Assembly (NCBI GenBank): GCA_933228765.1
Contig: OW121761.1
Span: 32,281,651-32,345,650 of the forward strand
Length of the DNA: 64,000 bases
Direction: 5' to 3'
Source: Miltochrista miniata
Lineage: Eukaryota; Arthropoda; Insecta; Lepidoptera; Erebidae
Shown: piece by piece, positions 19,466-31,400 of the stretch
Position numbering within the stretch: the stretch's first letter is position 1
How the letters are laid out: each line of letters opens with the position of its first letter
Translations under genes and position numbers: made by a program
The notes under the pieces: generated by a model
The model's database searches: none
What the model was told of the DNA's origin: nothing
What the model saw: the letters and a program-made list of their open reading frames with translations, nothing else

Positions 19466-22400
19466 GTAAGTACATATTTTTGATCTATGTTTTATTACTA
19501 CAATGAAAATTCTTTCGTGTTTTCGCCGACAGTTGAAAGACGATTTGGTGATAGTTGAAAACAAAATCAAGATTCTATCATCATAGTCAGATTTTAAGGA
19601 CGAATCCGTTAAGAAACTAGCACAATGCATATATTTAATTTCCCAAATCGTCGTTCTAACTAATCAATGGCATTCGTTAGGCTTGGTCACCGATCGATGC
19701 GTCATCCACCGGTGGGATGTCCTTCCGAATTTTACTTTAAAATTGGCTGCGAAAAGCCATGAAAGAACCATTGTAACTATCAATATCACATTACAGTACC
19801 TACATATTTTATTCTCCAAAAGCTATGTTGCTCTTTTTTCAACAATCAATACTTGTAGATGTCGAGGAATGATATTCTCCTAATTTTCCTGTGTAGGTGA
19901 AGTAATAGCGTTCGATGTCATTGGATTCAGTCATGCATGTCCGTGCCTTGGACGAATCTTTTGGTTAGAAGTATAATGGGCGGATTAATTTATATCACCT
20001 CTGATTTCACCTATTGTTCGTGATTTTATTTCACGGGTTTCTACCTATGCGCTCTGCTGTATAACTTAACCGATTTAGTAATTAGTTGAGTCGTTAAATG
20101 GTTATTAAAAAGAATTTAATATAAAGGTCTCAATGATTATAGGTACATCTTTAGCACGTTTATCAAGGTGTATAGTTCAATGACCCGTTATGAGAATTAT
20201 CATTGAAAATTAACTGGAATGTTATCAGAGAGGCCACTGGCTTCTAAAGGGTTATGTGACCTGATTTGGTAAATGACATTTTTACCTGTAGTAAACATGT
20301 TAATACTTATTTATATGTAGTTCAATGAAGATTGTAGGAACCTGAGATACTATGAATATTGGAATTAGTCTAGTTAAATAATAAATGTACCCAGATTACC
20401 TGGCCTAGCTACTTAAACATGATTAACTACAATTTACTATTATATTATTAATTGTAAAGGTTACTCAGCCACACCCTTTTTAAGTAATAACCTGAAACAA
20501 TTTGAATTACCTAAGTGAAATTTTTATTTCTGTGATCTTAGCACTACCCCAGTAATAAGGACATCAATATTATTGTCATTCCTCCCTTAGGCATTGATAA
20601 TGTCATCATTCCACCCATGGGCCACTGCATGATCAATAGCAATGATATTTATTGAATTATGACTGATAATGGTGCTGATGAGTTCACAGCTATTTTCCAT
20701 AGTATTGTATCCTGAGTAAAGAAAGATGTGAAAATGAGAACATACCAAATAACATACATGGACAATAAGCACATGGTCTAGATAAAATTATGGATGACTA
20801 AAAGTAAACTATTTATCAATTTCTAAAATGAAACTTATTGATAACAATATTAAATTGTCAAAGGTTGTGTAAATAAAACTATCTTAAAACTATAAATGTA
20901 CTCTCTTTGCCGAAATTAACATAACTTAGCTTCAGACAATGTGATTTATTATAATTAACACTAATCTTATACATATAGCACAGTAAAGAAAAGTATACTA
21001 ACGATTTCACTGAGATTTTATGAAGTTACAAGTTTGGTTTAATTACTGCTTTCTAATATGGTAAGAGCAGTTTCAAGGTAATAATAGACTTTTATTACTG
21101 TTATGTGAGTCGATTATTATGGAATTGGTTTAACATGTTTTGTTTCTGATAACCACATCTCCAAAAAGTGTTGATGTCTGGCTGTCAACCAACAAAATAT
21201 TACTAGCCACATTCACTGAAAACGAATAAGTTTAACTAATGAAGTAGAGGATGTCATGCAGTTTCACCTGTGTAATTCCCGGTCCCGTGGGAATTAAATA
21301 TAGCCTATGTCCACCACAAAGAGTGTAGCTTCCTAACAGTGAAAGAATTTTTAAATCGGTCCATCAGTTTCGGAGCCTATTTGATGCAAACAAACAATCA
21401 AATCTTGTCTCTTTATAATATACTAAAGGACGTCACGCGGTTTCACCCTCATAATTCTCGTGTGTAATTTTATTCCCATATTTCTGTGGGAATATGGGAA
21501 TAAAATATAGCCTAAATTTTATAAACTACAATATCTGAAGGTACTATACACCCAAAAGCTACCAGCACTGCTGTGAATACTACAGCCTTAGTCTACCTGT
21601 ATGGATGTTGATAGAATTATAGTCAATATAGGTATGAGAGTCAAAGTGGCGGGTGTACCATTGCAAATCATGTTGTACCACTTACCAAAAAAATGTACCA
21701 AAAATGTACTAAATTGTACCTAGGTCTAAAAAATGTGTACCCGATTCAGAACGAAATTATGTCAGAACTAAAATACACCCGCCATATTGACATCAATACG
21801 GCGGGTGTACTATAATATTTTATTACTTAACCATTATTCATAAAATATAATTACACCAAAAAATTGTACCTAAAAAGTACCATAAGTAAAAAAAAAACAA
21901 TCTCGATCCGTTGGATAGTTTCTGAGAAATAAAAGTCTCCTCAAAGCCAGCTCGGTGGAAACTGGAGACCGAGCCCGGTATCAGATTGAATTGTCCATGG
22001 ATCATGAGAGTCAAAGTGGCGGGTGTACCATTGCGAATCATGTTGTACCACTTACCAAAAAAATGTACCTAAAATGTACTAAATTGTACCTAGGTCTAAA
22101 AAATGTGTACCCGATTCAGAACGAAATTATTTCGGAACTAAAATACACCCGCCATATTGACATCAATACGGCGGGTGTACTATAATATTTTATTACTTAA
22201 CCATTATTTATAAGATATAATTACACCAAAAAATTGTACCTAAAAAGTACCTTAAGTAAAAAAAACACACTCTTGATCCGTTGGGTAGTTTCTGAGAAAT
22301 AAAACGGCTTTGTCTTCACCGAGCCCGGTATCAGATTGAATTGTCCACGGATCACGTGGAGTTGTATCCACTGGTACCTGGATCCGTTTCACTCAAAAAA

Positions 22401-25400
22401 TATATTAATATTATTGAAATGAAATAGTGTTTATTATGATTCGAAACCGATCACTCACACACACATTTATTTCATTTTCAAATTGGATAGTTTAGGTTAG
22501 AAGGCTAAGGCGGGAGCGGAGCGCAGCGGAGCTCCCGCATTAGCGTTTGTGGTTATTTTTTTTATAACCACCTAAACAAAACCACTCCAAATTCTAATTA
22601 TAACACAGATTGTTCTGAATAAAATGTACATCAAACTTATCAAATGAATGGTGGTAACTTAGGTGGTTATAAAAAAAAGTCGCATTGCGCGGTATCCTCA
22701 CAAACTTGAAGTTGGTAAATTGGGAAGTTGGTAAATCGTGATCTGTTTTGAATCATAATCAACACTATTTCTGGTAGTCACGGATACCGTGATCGGCGGC
22801 TAATAATTCTATAAGTATAAATATCCTATATAAATGTTGTGTGCGTTTAAGTACTTATTAAAAACTCAAAATCTTGGCGTCGACATCTCCAGTGACGTTC
22901 AGTTCCGTAGTCATTTGGAGGGCAAGGCTAAGCTGGCGTCCAGGAAGCTAGGTGTACTCAACAGGGCGCGGCGGTACTTCACTGCTGCACAAATGCTGCT
23001 TCTGTACAAGTCGCAAGTGCGGCCGCACATGGAGTACTGCTGTCACCTCTGGGCGGGGGCACCTGAATATCAGCTTCGTCCATTTGACTCGGTGCAAAGA
23101 CGTGCTGTAAGAGTTGTCAACGATCCTATACTTACAGGTGGTGTGGAACCTCTTCGCGACAGGAGAGACTTTGCCTCCTTATGCGTGTTCTACCGACTGT
23201 ACAATGGTGTGTGCTCTGAGGAATTGTTTGATATGATGCCCACGGCTACGTTCTATCACCGCACCGCTCGCCACAGACAGGGAGTTCATCCTCACACTCT
23301 GCGTCCGGAGCGTTCCAGCACGGTTAGATCCGATAGGGGTTTTCTTCCGCGCACGCTTTGGTTGTGGAATGATCTCCCTGCCTCGGTTTTCCCAAACGCC
23401 TACAGTATGGGGTTCTTCAAAAGGGGTCTTAGAAGGTTTTTACAGGGTCGGCAGCGTGAGTGTGGCGCCTCTGGTGTTGCAAACGTTCATAGGCTGCGGT
23501 GACCACCGGTCCTTCTGGTGGGCCGTATGCTTGTCTGCCACCTTAGTGGTATAAAAAAAAAATCGAATGAGCTCTTTAATTTTTGAAGGTAGAGTTTTGG
23601 CGCGTCGGGAAATATTATTAGAGTGAATTTATGTTTTTGAAGCGTGCGCACGATGTTTTAAAAACTGAACATTGATCACAGAATAGATTTTTTTTTCAAG
23701 TGAAGCTTCTATTGATTTGGATGTTAATTGAATTTTCAGAAAGATTTATAATTTTGGTTACGGCTCAACATTTTTTTTTTTTGTAATGTACCTGTGGTTT
23801 GTTACTCATTTCTCAGAGGTACATAAAACCACCGTAAAAAAGTCACAGCAAAGCGTGGCAGGGTACCGCTAGTATTAATATACTTTTTGAGTGAAACGGA
23901 TCCCGGTATCAGTGGATACAAACTCGACGTGATCCATGATGAGAGTCAAAGTGGCGGGTGTACCATTGCGAATCATGTTGTACCACTTACCAAAAAAATG
24001 TACCTAAAATGTACTAAATTGTACCTAGGTCTAAAAAATGTGTACCCGATTCAGAACGAAATTATGTCGGAACTAAAATACACCCGCCATATTGACATCA
24101 ATACGGCGGGTGTACTATAATATTTTATTACTTAACCATTATTCATAAAATATAATTACACCAAAAAATTGTACCTAAAAAGTACCATAAGTAAAAAAAA
24201 AACAATCTCGATCCGTTGGATAGTTTCTGAGAAATAAAAGTCTCCTCAAAGCCAGCTCGGTGGAAACTGGAGACCGAGCCCGGTATCAGATTGAATTGTC
24301 CATGGATCACGTCGAGTTTGTATCCACTGATACCGGGATCCGTTTCACTCAAAAAGTATATTAATACTAGCGGTACCCTGCCACGCTTTGCTGTGACTTT
24401 TTTACGGTGGTTTTATGTACCTCTGAGAAATGAGTAACAAACCACAGGTACATTACAAAAAAAAAATATGTTGAGCCGTAACCAAAATTATAAATCTTTC
24501 TGAAAATTCAATTAACATCCAAATCAATAGAAGCTTCACTTGAAAAAAAAATCTATTCTGTGATCAATGTTCAGTTTTTAAAACATCGTGCGCACGCTTC
24601 AAAAACATAAATTCACTCTAATAATATTTCCCGACGCGCCAAAACTCTACCTTCAAAAATTAAAGAGCTCATTCGATTTTTTTTTTATACCACTAAGGTG
24701 GCAGACAAGCATACGGCCCACCAGAAGGACCGGTGGTCACCGCAGCCTATGAACGTTTGCAACACCAGAGGCGCCACACTCGCGCTGCCGACCCTGTAAA
24801 AACCTTCTAAGACCCCTTTTGAAGAACCCCATACTGTAGGCGTTTGGGAAAACCGAGGCAGGGAGATCATTCCACAACCAAAGCGTGCGCGGAAGAAAAC
24901 CCCTATCGGATCTAACCGTGCTGGAACGCTCCGGACGCAGAGTGTGAGGATGAACTCCCTGTCTGTGGCGAGCGGTGCGGTGATAGAACGTAGCCGTGGG
25001 CATCATATCAAACAATTCCTCAGAGCACACACCATTGTACAGTCGGTAGAACACGCATAAGGAGGCAAAGTCTCTCCTGTCGCGAAGAGGTTCCACACCA
25101 CCTGTAAGTATAGGATCGTTGACAACTCTTACAGCACGTCTTTGCACCGAGTCAAATGGACGAAGCTGATATTCAGGTGCCCCCGCCCAGAGGTGACAGC
25201 AGTACTCCATGTGCGGCCGCACTTGCGACTTGTACAGAAGCAGCATTTGTGCAGCAGTGAAGTACCGCCGCGCCCTGTTGAGTACACCTAGCTTCCTGGA
25301 CGCCAGCTTAGCCTTGCCCTCCAAATGACTACGGAACTGAACGTCACTGGAGATGTCGACGCCAAGATTTTGAGTTTTTAATAAGTACTTAAACGCACAC

Positions 25401-28400
25401 AACATTTATATAGGATATTTATACTTATAGAATTATTATTACTGCTAGGTACACATTCTTGGACAAAGCTGTTTTCATTAACTGGACCTTGGGTAGACCT
25501 TCAAGTTTCTCAGAGTTAACAGCTAGTCCAAAACCATTAGTACAGACTACTTTACAAAGGTCATTATTAGACATCGGATTATATGCATTTGCATGTATGC
25601 ATATGCAATTTGATACATTTTCAATGAAAGTGCTTATTTGGGTCGTAAAATATAAGTTGACATCTGGAATTGTGTAAAAAAATGGTGTGTACTCGGAGAT
25701 TCTATTGTTTTGTTGCACATGTGTTTTTTTTTATCACTCAAGCGATATTGTTTCAAGCTGCTTAAGTGTTGACTCGCACTACTCGCAGTTGATTTGTTGC
25801 TAAGGCGCTGACGGGATGCAGCGTGTGGCATCCCTGCTTCACTTACGCGCCCTACACAATTTAAAACTGCATCAAAATAATTATTATAAAAGGCGTAAAT
25901 TCTTTGATATTTGGTTTTTTAAAAACCTTCATCAAGAAAATATTAATATAATGTAAAAAAAAACGTAAATTCTCTTTCTAAACTGTTTTTGATAGTGCAT
26001 ATTTTGTGCATATTTCGCCGTTATTAAGTGCATATTTGCATGCATATTTTGGCACTTTGATAGTGCATATAATCCGATGTCTAGTCATTATAGATTGGAT
26101 TAACACACAAACCCCGGCAACAAATAGACTCGTATGCTGTGGGTACAGACTAGTGTAAAAGAGTCATTATGGCCAGGATCAGGACTTAGCCGTGTAGGCT
26201 CTGTAGACATTTAGGATAAAAAAGAACCAAAGTAGGCACATCATTTCACAAACTAGGTGTGTGCTCAAGAAAGGCCCTATCGGACATGTACACATCCTGG
26301 GCAACAGCTCCATAGTCAAAGTCAAAGCTGATACAGTTGGTACTAGGGAATGCAATCCCGCAACGCAATTGAAATCCCGGTATTTGCGGGACTGAGAGAT
26401 CTCAGTCCCGCGGGATCCCGGTATTTGCGGGATCCCGCATATTTCTGAAAGTCATTGAGAAAAGTATAGAATTCTGTATCATACATGCATCTAGAACTGA
26501 AAAATTGTCACGCCTTAATCGCCGAAGGGGTAGGCAGGGCAAATTATATACCCACATTTCACCTTTCAAGATTGGTTTCGTCCCTTACCACGTAATATGT
26601 GGTGAGCCGTATTGCAGTCTTGAAATGAATAGGTGCAGGTTGCGATTGCTTGCTGTTGAAATTTTTCAAGCCGGTTCTTCAATCCATTTTACCGGCAAAC
26701 GGGACCAACGGCTTAACGTGCCTTCCGAAGCACGGCAACGCTCAAATAAATGTCACAAAGTGGTCACCCATTTAAGGACCGGCCATAGTAAATGTAATAT
26801 ACTGCAGTGATCTTTTACAGAACACTGAGTACGCGGGGCCACAACGAAAAATAAATTATTGAATAATAGGTACTTATGTATTGAGATTATTAAACTGATA
26901 TACATATAAGTAATAAAATACCGACTGCAAATTATTAGAAGCGGATAAAATAAGTAGTTTTGGCATTACTTTAAAACTGCGCAAAAAACATAGCATGTCA
27001 AAATTCTTGTCTGCCAAACGACTCCTAACTTTACATGTCAGATAGCCAGCAAGCAATGTACGAGATAATTGAATACTTTTCTAACTGTTTATAGTACATG
27101 AAAAGTCAAATCTCCCTGATTAAATCACTAAAAACAAATAAGTACGTTATTAGGTTATATCTTACGTCACAATTACAAAAAACTTAATCATACCGAATCA
27201 GTTTGCGCGCTTCCGCTTACAGAACAACACATGGCGTTTACCTTTGTACAGTCCCGCTAATCCCGCGGGATCCCGCACGATTTACGTGCGGGACTGGTCT
27301 CGCAAAAATGATGCGGGATCCCGGTATTTCGGGATCCCGGTATCCCGGTATTGCATTCCCTAGTTGGTACAGACAAGTGTACAAGGGCGATATAGCCTAG
27401 TCCAGAACACAAACCCTGACAATAGATTAGCAGTCAAAAGTGACCAGTGCATTAAAGTGAATATTATCAGTTTGAGAACACACAATCTGGCCATAGCTTC
27501 TTGGTCAAAGCTGTTGGTACAGGCTAGTGTACAAGAGTAACTATAGCCTAGGCCTAGACCAAAACAGACTCCCTGGCCATAGCTTCTTGGTCAAAGCTGT
27601 TGGTGCAAGATATTGTTTACAAAGATAGCTATAGCCTGGAACAGTACACAGACCTTGGCTGCAGCTTCATGGTTAAAGCTGTTGGTACATGCTGGTCTAC
27701 AAGGATCACTAATCTGGATCAATACACACATCCTGGTCACAAACTCATGGTCTAGTCCAGAACACAAACCCTGACTTGATTAACAGTCAAAACTGTTGCT
27801 ACAGACTGTATGAAGTATTAGTGTGAATATAATCTGCCAAAACACACACCCAGACCTTAGACCATATAACACGGGACTAGCCTTTGCGAACCACCGCATA
27901 CAAAAATATTCTGCCAGTTTTCATACAAATGAAGGGGGAAACACAAAGACATATAAAATTTCATTGCATTTAAAAATGTATTTATCGACAAACGCGTAAT
28001 GGCTGTTGTGTGTTAATTGTTATTGTACAGTCAACTACAATGTAATGTACTAGTTTAATCATATAAAATGATGTACTGATGTACAGGCTTTTCATAAAGC
28101 CAAAAGACCAAATGGTCATGTGCAATGGCAGAAAACAATGCTTAAGTAAGGCGCATCCTGTGGTTAGATGATCTAAGACCCAGACCCATTCATAATTAAA
28201 AGTAAAAGGGTACCTAACTAAAGCCTGTACCAGGAGTACCAGGACACACCCTGGCCTTTACCTTCTGGTCAACGCTGTCTGTATGGTACAAATAGAACAG
28301 ACCCTGGCAATACCTTCATGTTCAAAGTTATTGATATAGACTAGTAAATGAGATAAGTCTTGAAGATAAAGGTCTCCTCCATTGCTAGTTATGCTGGTGA

Positions 28401-31400
28401 CCAAGAAGCTCGAGAGTGCTCAGCGACTCTGCAAGTACTGCTGTCACTTTTGGGCTGGGCATCTGAATATCAGCTTTGTCCATTCGGCTCGGTGCAAAGG
28501 CGAGCCATGAGAGCAATCAACGATCCTATACTTCAGGTGGTGTGGAGCCCCTTCCCGATTCGAGAGACTTTACCTCCATATGCGTGTTCTTACAGCCTGT
28601 ACAATGTTTTGTACTCTGAGAAATAGTACAGTATGAAGACTGAAATACACGGCTAAGTCCTATCATCGCACCGCTCGCCACAGACAAGGTGTTTATCATC
28701 ACACTTACTATCCATAGTAGGTAAAGTTCGAAAGGGACTTTCTTCCGCTTAGTTTGTTAAATGATCTGCCTGCCTTGGTTTTTTTTTATCCTAAACGCCT
28801 ACTGTACGTGGTTCTTCAAGAGGAATCTTAGAAGATTCTTGCACGGTCGGCAGCGCGAGTGTAGCGCCTTTTGTGTTGCTAACATCCATAGGCTGCTTCC
28901 ACCTTAGTGGTATAAAAAAAATCACAGTGGATTCGAACTAGCGTCGTCTCCAAAAATGTTGAAAAGCAAAAGTTATGCAGCTGCCCCTAGGCAGACAATG
29001 CATTATGGCCATTGTGTTTCAAAGTTTAGATTTTACAACTGCACTGTACGGTACACTGACACAAAAGCCCCGCGCCTAGATCACTGGATGGACAAAGTAA
29101 TGTGACGTGGTCTTATTTTGTCTGTCACAAAACTTGATGACCCCATTACAGTCACCTAGGCACACAAAACAAAGTGTTCTCAGATTACAGTTTTCTGTTT
29201 TGTTAACTTTGGCTTACCCGGAGCTCCCAAACGTAGGCATTTGGTAGGAAACGTGTTGGTTTTTAGTCAGTAAGAGTCCGGCATAGCATCCATGATGGAT
29301 TTTCCACATGAAAAAAAAAGATTGGAAGATGATAAGGGTGACTGTACAATTTGCGCCTTGTACTAGGTATTCAATCATAAAACTTCCATTAAGACTAATG
29401 TTGTTCTCAAAACGCAATAGCTGTAAGGAATTTGGAATATTGCCCGATAGACGTCCATAAATTCACCCTTTGTTACATGGGATCAAAATCTCTTCATATT
29501 TCTGAGTAAATCCCAGTTTGCTTAGACTTCTGTTTCGGCCCGAAGCCCTCACAATACTTGATACACCTAATTAGAGTCTTTAAGAGCATCTGTTTGTACT
29601 ATAAATTACAAAAAAGTAATTATAGTACTATACCAAATGTGCTACACTCGAGAGCAATGAATCCGGGTCACTTAAAGAATGTTAAAAATCTCGGAAACTA
29701 AAAATGATAGGTTAATGCAATAAATTGTATTTAATAGACAATGTAATACTCCTTAAATGAAAGTAAAAAAAATATGAGTCACCATACATTTTATTAACAC
29801 AAAATTACATAAAGAAAAAACTGCCGATCTCTCCTTAAAACAAAAATAGGAAACATGAAATTTTTGAACTTTATTACGATTTTCTTGAATTTTAATACTT
29901 CGTATTGCCTCCTCGTGCTTCCATTACTGCGTTTACGCGGTTTGGCATGCTGTACACCAAGTTCCTTATACGATTTTGGGGAATATTCTCCCATTCCTCT
30001 GTGAGAGCAATTTTGAGCTCACGAAGCGTGATTGGGGGAGGGTTTCGTTGTTTTACGCATCTGCCTAGCTCGTCCCAAGCATGCTCGATCGGGTTGATAT
30101 CCGGGCTGCGCGCTGGCCACTCCATACGAGTAATGTTCATCTCTTGAAGGTAGTCATTCACAATCCTACCTGTATGAGGTCGGGCATTGTCATGCATAAA
30201 TATAGCATCCTCACCTAAATTGACCATAAATGGACCAACGTGATCATTGAGGATTTCTTCCACATATCTTACGCTAGTTAAAGAGCCGTTTTCTATGATC
30301 ACCAGCTCTGTGCGACTTTCAGAAGAAATTCCGGCCCACACAAGTACAGACCCACCACCGTAGGCTACTTTTTCTTCGATGCATGCTTGCTTGAATCTTT
30401 CCCCTGGTCTTCGATACACTCTGTGTCTTCCATCGTGCTTGTAGAGCATAAATTTTGATTCGTCGGAGAACATAACTTTTGACCAATCTTCAATACTCCA
30501 ATTTACGTGGCTCTGGGCATACCTTAGTCTCGAAATACGATGCCCACGCTCCAGTTTAGGGCCGTTTGCAGGTCTAAGGGGTTTTAAGTTAGATTCAGCA
30601 AGCCGACGTCTTACTGTCCATGCACTTGGGTTACTTCCTCCGAGGCGTCGAAACTGATTGGTGAGTTCAGTTCCTGTGAGAAAGCGATTTCGAAGCATGG
30701 TGTTCACCAAGTATCGGTCTTCTCGTGCTGTGGTACACCTGGTTCTGCCCGTTCCTGGTCTGCGTAGGTTAGAACCAGTTTCTTCGTAACGTCGGAGAAC
30801 TCTTTGTACTGTTGACAGCGACACACCGACAGTCCTGGCTGTATCGCGCTGACTCCGGCCGGTTTCCAGCATTGTAAGTATTCTGGTGCATTCTTCAGGC
30901 GTAAGCGACATAATTTCAGCTTGATTAATGAATATAGAGCACTATCAACATGGTTTATGTACCCACATAAATGACAGATTACAAACAAAAGCAACACCAA
31001 ATGCTGTAATTTCGTAGTTCCATCTTCGAAAGTGGCCCTTTTTCAAATTTGATTTTTTTATGATATAACTTTACAATAACTAAGAAGTTTTAATACCTTC
31101 ATTTAAGGAGTATTACATTGTCTATTAAATACAATTTATTGCATTAACCTAGCATTTTTAGTTTCCGAGATTTTTAGGATTCTTTAAGTGACCCGGATTC
31201 ATTGCTCTCGAGTGTATTACAGAGATAGTACATCATGACAAAAGATGCACCACATGGTAAAATAACCTATTTATGTAATCTCCAAACATTTGGTGATGCA
31301 CACAAACACCTCTATAGCATAGGACTTACGCTTACCTGTCTATACAGTAAGGATCAACCATTACGTCATTGTCCGAACTCGTTCTAGTGTAAAAAGGAAC

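Larger units (their letters stand above)
22799..25441. repeat. 2.6-kb near-perfect palindrome with LINE arms
   Basis: The arms 22799-23945 and 24295-25441 are mirror images around a loop of about 350 bp that is itself a 370-bp-type unit. Each arm holds the same LINE 3' part, a GCGGTACCCTGCCACGCTTT segment and the boundary GTATCAGTGGATACAAACTC. The two 222-codon frames translate identically. At least one silent base differs (T at about 23458, C in the other arm), so the arms are not merely copied read errors. Confidence 0.9.
26092..28340 (+). repeat. Degenerate minisatellite, ~80-90 bp unit, interrupted by mobile elements
   Basis: Repeated phrases: TTCTTGGTCAAAGCTGTTGG, TACAGACTAGTGTACAAGAG, CTATAGCCTAG and ACACAGACCCTGGCC. 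Clear units lie at 27365-27840, with older ones at 26092-26343 and 28200-28340. Even 25440-25567 shows traces. The hAT elements at 26344 and 27856 inserted into it. Confidence 0.75.
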
